Assembly (NCBI RefSeq): GCF_013459645.1
Contig: NZ_CP054861.1
Location: 726,501 to 790,500, forward strand
Direction of reading: 5' to 3'
Source of the DNA: Martelella sp. NC20
GTDB taxonomy: Bacteria; Pseudomonadota; Alphaproteobacteria; Rhizobiales; Rhizobiaceae
Length of the DNA stretch: 64,000 nucleotides
Of this stretch, positions 1 through 7,755 are shown piece after piece. The translations under genes were made by a program, and so were the position numbers. The stretch's first letter is position 1, and the number at the start of each line of letters is the position of its first letter. The notes beneath the pieces are model-generated. The model ran no database searches. It worked only from the letters and a program-made list of their open reading frames with translations, and was not told the origin of the DNA.

Positions 1-1
1 A

Positions 2-661
2 CTGATGCGGCGTATCTATGCCTTGCGCGGCGTTTCCGGCGCGCTGCTGATCTTCACCTTCATCATGGGCGGCATCTATTTCGGCGTCTTCACCCCGACC
101 GAAAGCGCCGGCATGGGCGCGGGAGGCGCGCTGCTGCTGCTGATCGCCAAGCGCCGGTTCAAGTGGCGGGAAACCCTCGACACGCTGTTCGACACCGCCA
201 AGACCACGGCGATGATGTTCTTCATCCTGTTCGGCGCGCTGACCTTCGCCAATTACGTCAACCTGTCCGGCATGACGTCGGATATGCAGACACTGCTCGG
301 CGCTTTCGGCGACAATCCCTACGTGACCATGATCCTGATCGTGATCATCTACATCGTGCTCGGGTGCATGCTCGAGGCGCTTTCGGTGATCACCCTCACG
401 ATTCCGATCTTCGTACCGATCGTCGCGGCCCAGGGCTTCGACCTGATCTGGTTCGGGATCTTCGTCGTGGTCGTTTCGGAAATCAGCTACATCACGCCGC
501 CGGTCGGATTGAATGCCTTCGTGCTGCGCTCCGTCGTCCGCGACGTGTCGCTCGGCACGATCTTCAAGGGACTGGTGCCGTTTCTGGTTATCGACATCCT
601 GCGGGTCGCCCTGTTGCTGATCTTCCCGGCGCTGGTGCTGTTCCTGCCGTCCCACATGTAG
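2..661 (+). CDS. dctM: TRAP transporter large permease, C-terminal part (partial at window edge)
   Basis: This is the C-terminal half of the large (DctM) subunit of a tripartite ATP-independent periplasmic transporter, which drives uptake of organic acids across the inner membrane with an ion gradient. The reading frame is open to the window edge, so the true start lies upstream; about 219 residues are visible. They are strongly hydrophobic with several membrane segments, and contain the DctM-like GVFTPTESAG stretch near the start and the EISYITPPVGLNAFVLR stretch near the C-terminus. The next gene starts 52 bases downstream, so the transporter probably feeds the two dehydrogenases that follow. 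Substrate cannot be read from the permease. The small subunit and binding protein are not in view here; a DctP-like gene at 52603 is too far away to assume partnership. Confidence 0.93.
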   Translation: MMRRIYALRGVSGALLIFTFIMGGIYFGVFTPTESAGMGAGGALLLLIAKRRFKWRETLDTLFDTAKTTAMMFFILFGALTFANYVNLSGMTSDMQTLLGAFGDNPYVTMILIVIIYIVLGCMLEALSVITLTIPIFVPIVAAQGFDLIWFGIFVVVVSEISYITPPVGLNAFVLRSVVRDVSLGTIFKGLVPFLVIDILRVALLLIFPALVLFLPSHM

Positions 662-713
662 CCGCCCTCCCCGGTCGGCTCTCCAACGCACATGCACAAG
701 GAGTGAAGCGCAT

Positions 714-1805
714 ATGATTATTACGGTTCTGGGTGGAGGAAACGGCTCTTTTGCCGCCGCGGCAGACCTCACGCTCGCCGGTCACGAGGTCCGCTTGTGG
801 CGACGCGATGAGGAGCAGGTGTCCGCTCACCGCGCGGCGGGCGGCACGATCAAGCTCATCGAGGGCCGCAAAGAGGCCGTCGCGACGCTGCACACCATAA
901 CAAGCTCCATCGCCGAGGCGCTGGCCGGCGCCGAGCTTGTCCTCTGCCCCTTGCCGGCATTTGCGCAAGACTCGATCGCGCAACTGGCCGCGCCGCATCT
1001 GGAAGACGGTCAGGTGGTTTTTCTGCCGCCGGGCACTTTCGGCAGCTACGTTTTCGCCAAGGCGGTCAAGGACGCCGGCGGATCGACGGACGTCGCCTTT
1101 GCCGAGACCGGCACGCTGCCCTGGCTTGCGCGCAAGAAAAGCGCCTATGAGGTTCGTCTGTCGGGTCGCGGCGTGCGGCTGCCGACGGGCGTGTTCCCGC
1201 AATCCAAATCGGCCCATGCGCTGGAGGTGATCGGGCGCGCGTTTCCGGGCGCAATCGAGGATTGCGGCGATGCGCTTTCGGCAGCGCTGATGAATGCGGG
1301 ACCGATCATCCACCCGCCTCTGATCGTGATGAACGCGGCGGCGATCGAGCATTTCGATACCTGGGACATCCATACCGAGGGCACCCAGCCGGCTGTGCGC
1401 CGGGTCACGGACGCGCTGGACCGGGAGCGCATCGTGGTGCGGGAAGCGTTCGGCTATGGCGCGCCACACTTCCCCCTCGCCAACCACTACAACAAGACCG
1501 GCGAGATGTGGATGTACGGCCGCGAAGATCATGACACCATCAGCGAAACCCGGGACTGGAACGAGAGCCTGGATCTGGCCACGCATCGCTACATGCTCGA
1601 GGATACGCGCATGGGCTTGTCGCTGCTGTCTTCGTTCGGCGCGCTGGCCGAGGTGGCGACGCCGCTCGTCAATGGCTTCATGGCCATCGGGGGCGCGATC
1701 GTCGGCGAGGATTTCATGAAGACCGGACGCAGCCGTTCGGCGCTGGGCCTCGATCATCTGGATCGTGACCAGCTCCGGAACCTGCTGGTCGAGGGCTTCA
1801 AATGA
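714..1805 (+). CDS. NAD/NADP octopine/nopaline dehydrogenase family protein
   Basis: The protein has 363 residues. Its N-terminus carries a Rossmann GxGxxxxAxAxxL pattern (LGGGNGSFAAAADLTLAGH) followed by an acidic-strand region (VRLWRRD), which gives NAD(P) binding. The C-terminal half has the helical opine-dehydrogenase domain with conserved HPPLIVMNAAAIE and FPLANHYNKTGEMW stretches. Family members reductively condense or oxidatively cleave N-(carboxyalkyl)amino acids, but many bacterial members have unknown substrates, so no specific opine is assigned. An RBS-like AAGGAG lies upstream of the ATG at 714. The stop overlaps the next gene by four bases (ATGA), so the two dehydrogenases are translationally coupled. 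Together with the TRAP permease they suggest uptake and oxidation of an amino-acid-like or hydroxyacid substrate. Confidence 0.85.
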   Translation: MIITVLGGGNGSFAAAADLTLAGHEVRLWRRDEEQVSAHRAAGGTIKLIEGRKEAVATLHTITSSIAEALAGAELVLCPLPAFAQDSIAQLAAPHLEDGQVVFLPPGTFGSYVFAKAVKDAGGSTDVAFAETGTLPWLARKKSAYEVRLSGRGVRLPTGVFPQSKSAHALEVIGRAFPGAIEDCGDALSAALMNAGPIIHPPLIVMNAAAIEHFDTWDIHTEGTQPAVRRVTDALDRERIVVREAFGYGAPHFPLANHYNKTGEMWMYGREDHDTISETRDWNESLDLATHRYMLEDTRMGLSLLSSFGALAEVATPLVNGFMAIGGAIVGEDFMKTGRSRSALGLDHLDRDQLRNLLVEGFK

Positions 1806-2785
1806 GCGAGAAGATCGCCTGCCTCGGCGCGGGCCGCATGGGGCGCGGCATCGCCGTCGTGTTCGCCTATGCCGGCCATCGCGTCGACATCATCGACTTC
1901 AAGGACCGCGACGCGGACGGCTTCGACCGTCTCGTCGCGGAAGTTCGCGACGAGATTGCCTCGACGCTGGCGATGCTGGCCCGGATCGGCCTGATGCAGG
2001 ACCAGCATATCGACATGATCGCCAATCGCGTGCGGGTGGTGGCAAAGGGCGATGCCCAAATCGCCCTTGACGATTCCAGCGTCGTATTCGAGGGGCTTCC
2101 GGAGATACTCGACCTCAAGCGCGAGGCGTTCGCGCAGATCTCTGGCATGGCCGGGCCGGAAACCATTATCGCATCCACCACGTCGACCATTCTGGTCGAC
2201 GACCTGTCGGGATCGGTGGTCCATCCGGAGCGTTTCTTGAACGCGCACTGGCTCAACCCTGCCTTCCTTGTGCCCTTGGTGGAAGTCTCGCCGGGCGCCA
2301 ATACCGATGACGCGACCACCAAAAGGCTGATCGCGCTGCTCGAAAGCGTGGGCAAGGTGCCGGTGGTCTGCGCCGCGCGTCCCGGCTACATCGTGCCGCG
2401 AATCCAGACACTGGCGATGAACGAGGCCGCGCGCATGGTCGGCGAGGGTGTGGCCAGCGCCGAGGATATCGACAAGGCAATCATCCACGGTTTCGGCTTT
2501 CGCTTCGCGATCCTTGGCCTGCTGGAATTCATCGACTGGGGCGGCGGCGATATCCTGCACTATGCATCGCGCTATCTCGTCGGCGCGCTCGGTGACGAAC
2601 GCTATGCCGCGCCTCCTATCATCGCCGAGAATATGGAAGCCGGCCGCATCGGCCTCAAATCCGGCGAGGGATTCTACAATTTCAAGGACATCGATCCCGA
2701 GGCTTACAGGGAAAAGCGCCTAGGGGATTTTGCCGCCGCACTCAGGAATATGGGACTGGCCCGCTCACCCGTACTCGACGGCTGA
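1802..2785 (+). CDS. 3-hydroxyacyl-CoA dehydrogenase family protein
   Basis: This 327-residue protein has an N-terminal NAD-binding GAGRMGRGIAVVFAYAGH motif followed by the C-terminal 3HCDH domain (GYIVPRIQTLAMNEAARM, then KSGEGFYNF near the end). The family oxidises 3-hydroxyacyl-CoAs or related hydroxyacids such as carnitine or gulonate using NAD. The ASTTSTILVDDL and HWLNPAFLVPLVEV stretches are the usual catalytic surroundings, with the HxxNP His present in NAHWLNP. It overlaps the upstream opine-dehydrogenase-like gene by four bases. A carnitine-dehydrogenase-like role is possible because a crotonobetaine/carnitine-CoA-ligase-like gene lies nearby at 4219, but the two genes are not in one operon and the link is inference. 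Length is normal for the single-domain family. Confidence 0.87.
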   Translation: MSEKIACLGAGRMGRGIAVVFAYAGHRVDIIDFKDRDADGFDRLVAEVRDEIASTLAMLARIGLMQDQHIDMIANRVRVVAKGDAQIALDDSSVVFEGLPEILDLKREAFAQISGMAGPETIIASTTSTILVDDLSGSVVHPERFLNAHWLNPAFLVPLVEVSPGANTDDATTKRLIALLESVGKVPVVCAARPGYIVPRIQTLAMNEAARMVGEGVASAEDIDKAIIHGFGFRFAILGLLEFIDWGGGDILHYASRYLVGALGDERYAAPPIIAENMEAGRIGLKSGEGFYNFKDIDPEAYREKRLGDFAAALRNMGLARSPVLDG

Positions 2786-2865
2786 GAACGCGCGTCGCTC
2801 CATAAGCCAGCGCGGGAGGAGGCCCGCCCCTCCCCCGTGACGAAACAAGCTTCTTCCAATAATTT

Positions 2866-2881
2866 ATTTTATATATATAAC
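2866..2881. promoter_or_regulatory. AT-rich operator-like site upstream of the MFS gene
   Basis: The 16 bases ATTTTATATATATAAC match the perfect palindrome found at 16114 in 14 of 16 positions. The site lies 73 bases upstream of the proposed TTG start of the MFS gene. Regulator assignment, probably the MarR protein encoded at 20416, is inference. Confidence 0.5.
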
Positions 2882-2954
2882 AATATCTCGGCGTATGGAC
2901 CGGTCCTGTTGCGGTCCTGGCCGGGTAACGCTTGTTTTCCGGGGGGGCACGCCA

Positions 2955-4142
2955 TTGGCACAGACAAATAATCCAAATCCGCTGGTCATCGTCGCCACGC
3001 TCGGGCTCTCGGCAGGGCTCGGCCCCGCCAGCATGACGCTCGTCACGCCCTCGCTGCCGGCCATTGAGACGGCGCTCGGGGTGTCTTCGTTTATGATCGC
3101 GCTCGCCCAGTCGGTGTTTCTGTTCGGCCTTGCGGTGCCGCAACTGGTGTTCGGCGCCTTTTCCGACCGTTTCGGCCATCGGCCTCCCCTGATCGTGGGC
3201 ATGGTCCTGTTCGTGCTGGGAAGCCTGATCTGCATGGTGACGCCGAATTTCGCATGGCTGGTCGTGGGACGGATACTTCAGGCGATCGGAGCGTCGTCGG
3301 GCATGGTGACCTCGCGGGCGCTTGTGCGCGAACTCTACCCGACGGAGCGCGCCGCCGCCATGCTCGGTTACATGACGGTCGGCATCATGGTGATCCCGAT
3401 GCTCGCGCCGGTGGCGGGAGGTTACATCCAGTCGAGCATCGGCTGGCGCGGCAACTTCGCGCTGCTGACTGCCATATCGTTACTGCTTGTGGTGACGGTG
3501 ACCTCCATGGTGCCAAATGTCGTCTCCCGACGGCCGCCGCGGCCCCGTTCGACGGTCGAGATCTATGGCCGCCTGCTGCAGTCGAAAGCATTCCGCTATT
3601 TCACCTGGCAGGTCATCCTGCCGAGCTTTCTGGCGCAGACCTTCTTCGCAAGCGCGCCGTTCGTGCTCGAACAGCATTACCGCCTGAGCCCCAACTCCTA
3701 CGGCGCGCTGTTCGCCATCCCGGCGATCGGGTTCATGATGGGAAATCTTACGTCCGGCCGGCTTGCCGAGCGGTTGGGCGTCAACAGGATGATGGGGCTT
3801 GGCACCGCCTTCACCTTCATTCTGTCGGTGCCGCTTGCCGCGATCTATCTGTCGGGATCGCTCTCGGTGTTCTGGTTGTTCCTTCTCATCGGCACACTGA
3901 CCTTCGGGCACGGACTGGTGGTGCCAAGCGCGACCGCCAGCGCCACCAGCGCGCTTGACACCTCGTTCGGCAGCGCCGCCGGCATGCTGGGCTTCCTGCA
4001 GTTCGTCCTGTCGGGTCTTGGCGTGCTCGTGCTCGTGCCGGCCGCAAGTTTCGGACCGGCCTCGATCGTCGGGTCCTACGTGCTGGTGAGCGTAGCGACC
4101 TTCGGCATGTATCTGATACGTGCCGTCACGCGCGACACTTGA
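2955..4142 (+). CDS. MFS transporter, Bcr/CflA-like drug or substrate efflux family
   Basis: This is a twelve-helix major facilitator of about 395 residues. The early segment PASMTLVTPSLPAIE matches the Bcr/CflA signature region. The loop 2-3 motif is GAFSDRFGHR, and the motif following helix 4 is ALVRELYPTERAAAMLGYM. The first in-frame ATG is at 2895, but it lies directly behind the AT-rich operator, leaving no room for a leader. A TTG at 2955 preceded by a G-rich RBS-like run at 2941-2947 gives the usual N-terminus, so I chose that start. The gene stands alone, convergent with the acyl-CoA synthetase gene. In this catabolic setting it could import or export an aromatic acid; direction and substrate are unknown. 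Confidence 0.85.
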   Translation: MAQTNNPNPLVIVATLGLSAGLGPASMTLVTPSLPAIETALGVSSFMIALAQSVFLFGLAVPQLVFGAFSDRFGHRPPLIVGMVLFVLGSLICMVTPNFAWLVVGRILQAIGASSGMVTSRALVRELYPTERAAAMLGYMTVGIMVIPMLAPVAGGYIQSSIGWRGNFALLTAISLLLVVTVTSMVPNVVSRRPPRPRSTVEIYGRLLQSKAFRYFTWQVILPSFLAQTFFASAPFVLEQHYRLSPNSYGALFAIPAIGFMMGNLTSGRLAERLGVNRMMGLGTAFTFILSVPLAAIYLSGSLSVFWLFLLIGTLTFGHGLVVPSATASATSALDTSFGSAAGMLGFLQFVLSGLGVLVLVPAASFGPASIVGSYVLVSVATFGMYLIRAVTRDT

Positions 4143-4218
4143 GACGATGACGCGCCGGGGAAGATCCAGTTGCCGCGATCTGACAGGCGACTGAACCTCC
4201 CCCGACGCGTTGAAAAGA

Positions 4219-5844
4219 TCAGACCTTGGCGGCCTTCTCGCGGTCCCAGATTCCGTCAACAAGACCCTGATCGCGGAAGACGGTTTTCTTGATCTTGCCG
4301 TTTTCGGTGTGCGGCATCTCGTCGACGAAGCGGATGAAGCGCGGGACCGCGAACTTCGCAAGCCGCGTCTGGGCATAAGCGACTAGTTCTTCCGGCTCCA
4401 GTTCCTTGCCCGCCTTGACCTTGACCGCCACGGCGACCTCGTCCTCTCCCAGTTCCGAAGGCAGCGGAAACACCGCGCAGGTGTCGACCGCGGGATGCTT
4501 GTGCAGTTCCTGCTCGACTTCCCAGGAGGAGATGTTTTCTCCGCGACGGCGGATGGCATCCTTCATCCGGTCGATGAACTTGAAGCTGCCGTCCGGTTCG
4601 CGCAGCACCCGGTCGCCCGAGTGGAACCAGAAATTCCGCCACGCCTCGACGGTCTTGTCGGGCATGCCGAAATAGCCGGTGGCGAACGAATAGGGCTGGG
4701 TCGGCCTCAGCAGCAGTTCGCCGGCCTCACCGTCCGACACCTCGCTGTCATATTCGTCGACGATGATGGCCTCGGCGCCGCTGCTCAGATAACCCATACC
4801 GCCCGGGCGATCCGAAGGAATCCGGCTCCAGAACACGAAATTGGTCTCGGTAGAGGCGTAGCCGTCGACCAGCGGCACGTTGAAGCGCTCGCGGAAGGGT
4901 TCGTGCAGCGGACCGGGAACGCCGCCGCCAAGCGCCACGCGAATGCTGTGGCTTTTCTCTTCGGGACGCTCAGGCTGGGCCATAAGAATGGCCGCCATGG
5001 CGCCAAGCAGATAGGTAACGGTAGCCTTGCGATCCTTGCAGATCCGCCAGAAGCCGGACGCGGTGAACTTGGGCTCGAGCACATATTCGCAGCCATTGAT
5101 CAGCGCCTGGTAGAAGCAGTTCAGCGCATTGGTGTGGAAGACCGGCAGCATGGTCATCAGCACGTCGCCTTCGCGCACGCCGAGTGCCTGGGCGGAATAG
5201 ACGCCCCACCAGAACATCTGGGCCTGCGGGCAGCACACGCCCTTGGACGGGCCGGTCGTGCCGGAGGTGTAAAGAATGACGGCGGTGTCGCTGACCTTGA
5301 TCGGCGGCGGCGTCATGTCCGCCACGGTTTCGGGCGCCGTGATCAACGCGTCGTCAGGCCCGTGAATGCCGTCCTTGCGGATCGTCCAGATCTGCGGCGG
5401 GACCGCCGTCCCCTTCTCAAGCCCCTCCAGAACGCCGAGATTGTCTTCCTCGATAACCAGGATCCTGGCGGTGGAATTGTTCATGACGCCTTCGAGCTGC
5501 GCGCCGCGAAACGCCGTATTGATCGGGGTGGCGATGGCTCCGAGCCACGCGCAGCCGAGATAGATCTGCATGAATTCGGGACGATTGTTGCAATGGATCG
5601 CAACCCGGTCCCCGGCGACGATGCCCGCTTCGGCAAGCCGTTGCGCCCAGCCGGCGGCAATGACCGGTGCCTCTTCATAGGTCCAGCGGGTATCGCCGAA
5701 GGTGAACAATATCCTGTCGCCGTATTTCTCCGCCTGACGCAGCAGCAAGGTCGAGAGAATTCGATCCGATGGCGGGAACGCGGCCAAGGCCCGATCATAG
5801 GCGCTATCCTGCGTCTGGACGGCATTTTCATGAGTTTTTGGCAT
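4219..5844 (-). CDS. AMP-forming acyl-CoA synthetase (crotonobetaine/carnitine-CoA ligase-like)
   Basis: The protein (541 residues) activates a carboxylic acid to its CoA thioester through an acyl-adenylate. The P-loop YTSGTTGPSKGV is at residues 192-203. The adenylate-binding DGYASTET motif, the HSGDRVLREPDG hinge region, the RRRGENISSWEVE stretch and the C-terminal catalytic lysine region (TENGKIKKTVF) are all present, so the enzyme looks complete and active. It resembles CaiC-type and other medium or aryl acid ligases; the acid itself cannot be named. An AT-rich operator copy lies 37 bases upstream of the ATG at 5881-5896, and another at 6072. It probably supplies the CoA ester consumed by the thiolase-like and DUF35 proteins encoded divergently at 6574-8999. 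Confidence 0.88.
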   Translation of the reverse strand: MPKTHENAVQTQDSAYDRALAAFPPSDRILSTLLLRQAEKYGDRILFTFGDTRWTYEEAPVIAAGWAQRLAEAGIVAGDRVAIHCNNRPEFMQIYLGCAWLGAIATPINTAFRGAQLEGVMNNSTARILVIEEDNLGVLEGLEKGTAVPPQIWTIRKDGIHGPDDALITAPETVADMTPPPIKVSDTAVILYTSGTTGPSKGVCCPQAQMFWWGVYSAQALGVREGDVLMTMLPVFHTNALNCFYQALINGCEYVLEPKFTASGFWRICKDRKATVTYLLGAMAAILMAQPERPEEKSHSIRVALGGGVPGPLHEPFRERFNVPLVDGYASTETNFVFWSRIPSDRPGGMGYLSSGAEAIIVDEYDSEVSDGEAGELLLRPTQPYSFATGYFGMPDKTVEAWRNFWFHSGDRVLREPDGSFKFIDRMKDAIRRRGENISSWEVEQELHKHPAVDTCAVFPLPSELGEDEVAVAVKVKAGKELEPEELVAYAQTRLAKFAVPRFIRFVDEMPHTENGKIKKTVFRDQGLVDGIWDREKAAKV

Positions 5845-5880
5845 AGTCGGATCCCGGAAAATTCAAGCGAAGCTGCAATT

Positions 5881-5896
5881 ATTTTAGATGTATAAT
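5881..5896. promoter_or_regulatory. AT-rich operator-like site at the acyl-CoA synthetase promoter
   Basis: ATTTTAGATGTATAAT matches the 16-bp palindrome at 16114 in 13 of 16 positions. It sits 37 bases upstream of the synthetase ATG, a position that would overlap the promoter. Confidence 0.45.
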
Positions 5897-6071
5897 ACTC
5901 TCATGCCGACGTCAAACCGAACATCACGCGCTCCCGCCCTTTGCCGCGCGAACGTTGCGCGGGGAACGGTACCGGCCCGGAACATCAAACCCGGCTCTGG
6001 GCGTTGATAACATTGGGTCCTGCGAAGGAAAATCGCGCGCCCCGCAAATTACCGTTGCGGGCGACAAAATT

Positions 6072-6087
6072 TCTTTATATATAAAAT
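6072..6087. promoter_or_regulatory. AT-rich operator-like site in the synthetase/thiolase intergenic region
   Basis: TCTTTATATATAAAAT matches the 16-bp palindrome in 14 of 16 positions. It is 228 bases upstream of the synthetase start and 487 bases from the thiolase-like start, so which gene it controls is uncertain. Confidence 0.45.
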
Positions 6088-6159
6088 AATTACAGGTGGA
6101 GTTGGGGGAAGGCGGGCGGTTCCGATTGCCTGCAGCCCTCCACGGCCAAGACGGCCTCC

Positions 6160-6262
6160 AGAGCATTTCCGGTGAAAACCGGATCGCCAGAAATGCTCTT
6201 TATTTTGTTGTTCGCGCTTTCCGGACGGAAAACCGGTGTCCACTTTTACCGGAAGCGCTCTA
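6160..6262. repeat. Pair of Hyphomicrobiales-type intergenic dyad repeats
   Basis: Two adjacent imperfect hairpins. The first has arms AGAGCATTTC (6160-6169) and GAAATGCTCT (6190-6199). The second has arms GCGCTTTCCGG (6214-6224) and CCGGAAGCGC (6249-6258). This repeat type is scattered through rhizobial genomes. Related single copies occur at 9908 and 11801. Confidence 0.7.
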
Positions 6263-6573
6263 TAAACTGAGACTGTCATGCCGCGCATAGTCTGGCAGAG
6301 TTTCGTCGCTACGGAGATCGGGAAGATGACAGTGAAACCTGGCTGTAGGGCGGAAGACACATCTACAAACCGACATGAAGGCCGCCATGCCAACGCGTTC
6401 GGCGGCCCAGCCGGCAAAGGCCGCTCTCTCAACTGCACGCCCAACGTCTCGCTGCTCGGGCTTGGCGGGGCGCTTACAAGACAGATCGTCGAGAACGCGC
6501 ACAAGCGCTGCCCGTTCTCCAACGCAACCAGGGGCAATGTCGATCTTGCCCTGAACCTCGTCTGAACCGCATT

Positions 6574-7755
6574 ATGAAGCATTCCACAAGCAATCGACGC
6601 CCCTATGAAAACGTGGTGATCACCACGCCTGTGACGGTCCCCTATGAGCGGTTTTCCAACAAAACCGCCCATTGGTGGATCGGCCGGGCGGTGCGGGCGC
6701 TGCTGGACGATTCCGGCATCGACAAGGCCGATATCGACGGCTTCTGCCTGTCGAGTTTCACCCTCGGCTCCGATGCCGCGATCGGGCTGACCGAGCATCT
6801 GGGCCTGTCCGTCCGTTGGCTGGATCACATTCCGCTTGGCGGCGCCAGCGGCATCAGCGCCATCCGCCGCGCGGCAAGGGCGGTGGAGGCCCGTGACTGC
6901 GATGTCGTCGTCTGCGTTGCCGGCGACACCAACCACACCGACAGTTTCCGCCAGACCCTGTCGAACTTTTCGCGGTTCTCCCAGGACGCGGCCTACCCCT
7001 ACGGCGCGGGCGGCGCCAATGCCAGCTTCGGCATGATCGCGCGCCACTACATGAAGACCTTCGGGGTCAAGCGCGAGGATCTCGGACAGATCGCCGTATC
7101 GCAGCGTCAGAACGCCCTGCGCAATCCCAATGCGCTGATGAAAAAGCCACTGACGCTCGACCAGTATATGAATGCGCGGCCCATCTCGGACCCGATCCAT
7201 CTGTTCGACTGCGTGATGCCATGTGCCGGCGCGGAAGCGTTTCTGATCATGCGCGAGGAGACGGCGGCCGCGAGCGGGCTTGCGGGCGCGAAAATCCTCG
7301 GCACCATCGAGCGGCATAACGTGCGCACCGACGACGTGGTGCAGAGCCATGGCGGCTGGATCGCCGATATCGACGATCTCTATGCCATGGCCGGCCTGAA
7401 GCCGGATGACATGGACTTCTTGCAGACCTATGACGACTATCCCTTCATCGTGATGATGCAGTTTGAGGATCTCGGGTTCTGCAAGAAGGGCGAAGGCGCC
7501 GAATTCGTGCGCAGCCACGACCTTAAGATCGATGGCGATTTCCCCCACAACACCACCGGTGGCCAGCTTTCGTCGGGACAGGCGGGTGCGGGCGGCGCTT
7601 ATATCGGATTGACCGAAGCCGTGCGGCAGGTGCTCGGCACCGCCGGACCGACGCAGGTCAAGGACGCCAGGGTCGGCCTCGCATCCGGTTTTGGCATGAT
7701 CAACTACGCGAGGGGCCTGTCCTCGGGCGCGGTCATCCTCACGGGAGACAGGTAA
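6574..7755 (+). CDS. Thiolase-like protein (SCP2/lipid-transfer type) lacking the nucleophilic Cys
   Basis: The protein (393 residues) has the thiolase fold: an N-terminal half ending in repeated hydrophobic strands (DVVVCVAGD), the central GGANASFGMIARHYM stretch, and a C-terminal NTTGGQLSSGQAGAGG stretch. Two catalytic positions have changed. The usual NxCASG nucleophile motif reads LGGASG, with Gly90 in place of Cys. The usual GHP His region reads SGQAG, with Gln336 in place of His. Thiolase-like proteins of this sort that pair with DUF35 proteins are known as retro-aldolases (Ltp2 with ChsH2) or thiolases (BbsB with BbsA). The next gene encodes a DUF35 protein and overlaps this one by one base (TAATG), so a complex is likely. 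I infer carbon-carbon cleavage of a hydroxyacyl- or oxoacyl-CoA without a covalent Cys intermediate. Confidence 0.82.
   Translation: MKHSTSNRRPYENVVITTPVTVPYERFSNKTAHWWIGRAVRALLDDSGIDKADIDGFCLSSFTLGSDAAIGLTEHLGLSVRWLDHIPLGGASGISAIRRAARAVEARDCDVVVCVAGDTNHTDSFRQTLSNFSRFSQDAAYPYGAGGANASFGMIARHYMKTFGVKREDLGQIAVSQRQNALRNPNALMKKPLTLDQYMNARPISDPIHLFDCVMPCAGAEAFLIMREETAAASGLAGAKILGTIERHNVRTDDVVQSHGGWIADIDDLYAMAGLKPDDMDFLQTYDDYPFIVMMQFEDLGFCKKGEGAEFVRSHDLKIDGDFPHNTTGGQLSSGQAGAGGAYIGLTEAVRQVLGTAGPTQVKDARVGLASGFGMINYARGLSSGAVILTGDR

Larger units (their letters stand above)
5845..6573. other. Divergent intergenic region (729 bases) with operators and repeats
   Basis: This space separates the acyl-CoA synthetase from the divergently transcribed thiolase-like gene. 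It contains two AT-rich operator-like sites (5881-5896, 6072-6087) and two Hyphomicrobiales-type dyad repeats (6160-6199 and 6214-6258). Short open frames between 6260 and 6565 on both strands have no family signature and I do not accept them as genes. Confidence 0.6.

Noticed and set aside
4495..5895. A 466-codon open frame on the plus strand
   Set aside because: It is antisense to the acyl-CoA synthetase gene with its intact P-loop and hinge motifs.
6278..6565. A 95-codon plus-strand open frame before the thiolase-like gene
   Set aside because: It lies in the repeat-bearing divergent region and its translation shows no family pattern.
6049..7548. A 499-codon open frame on the minus strand
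   Set aside because: It covers the thiolase-like gene and the repeat region in antisense and shows no domain pattern.
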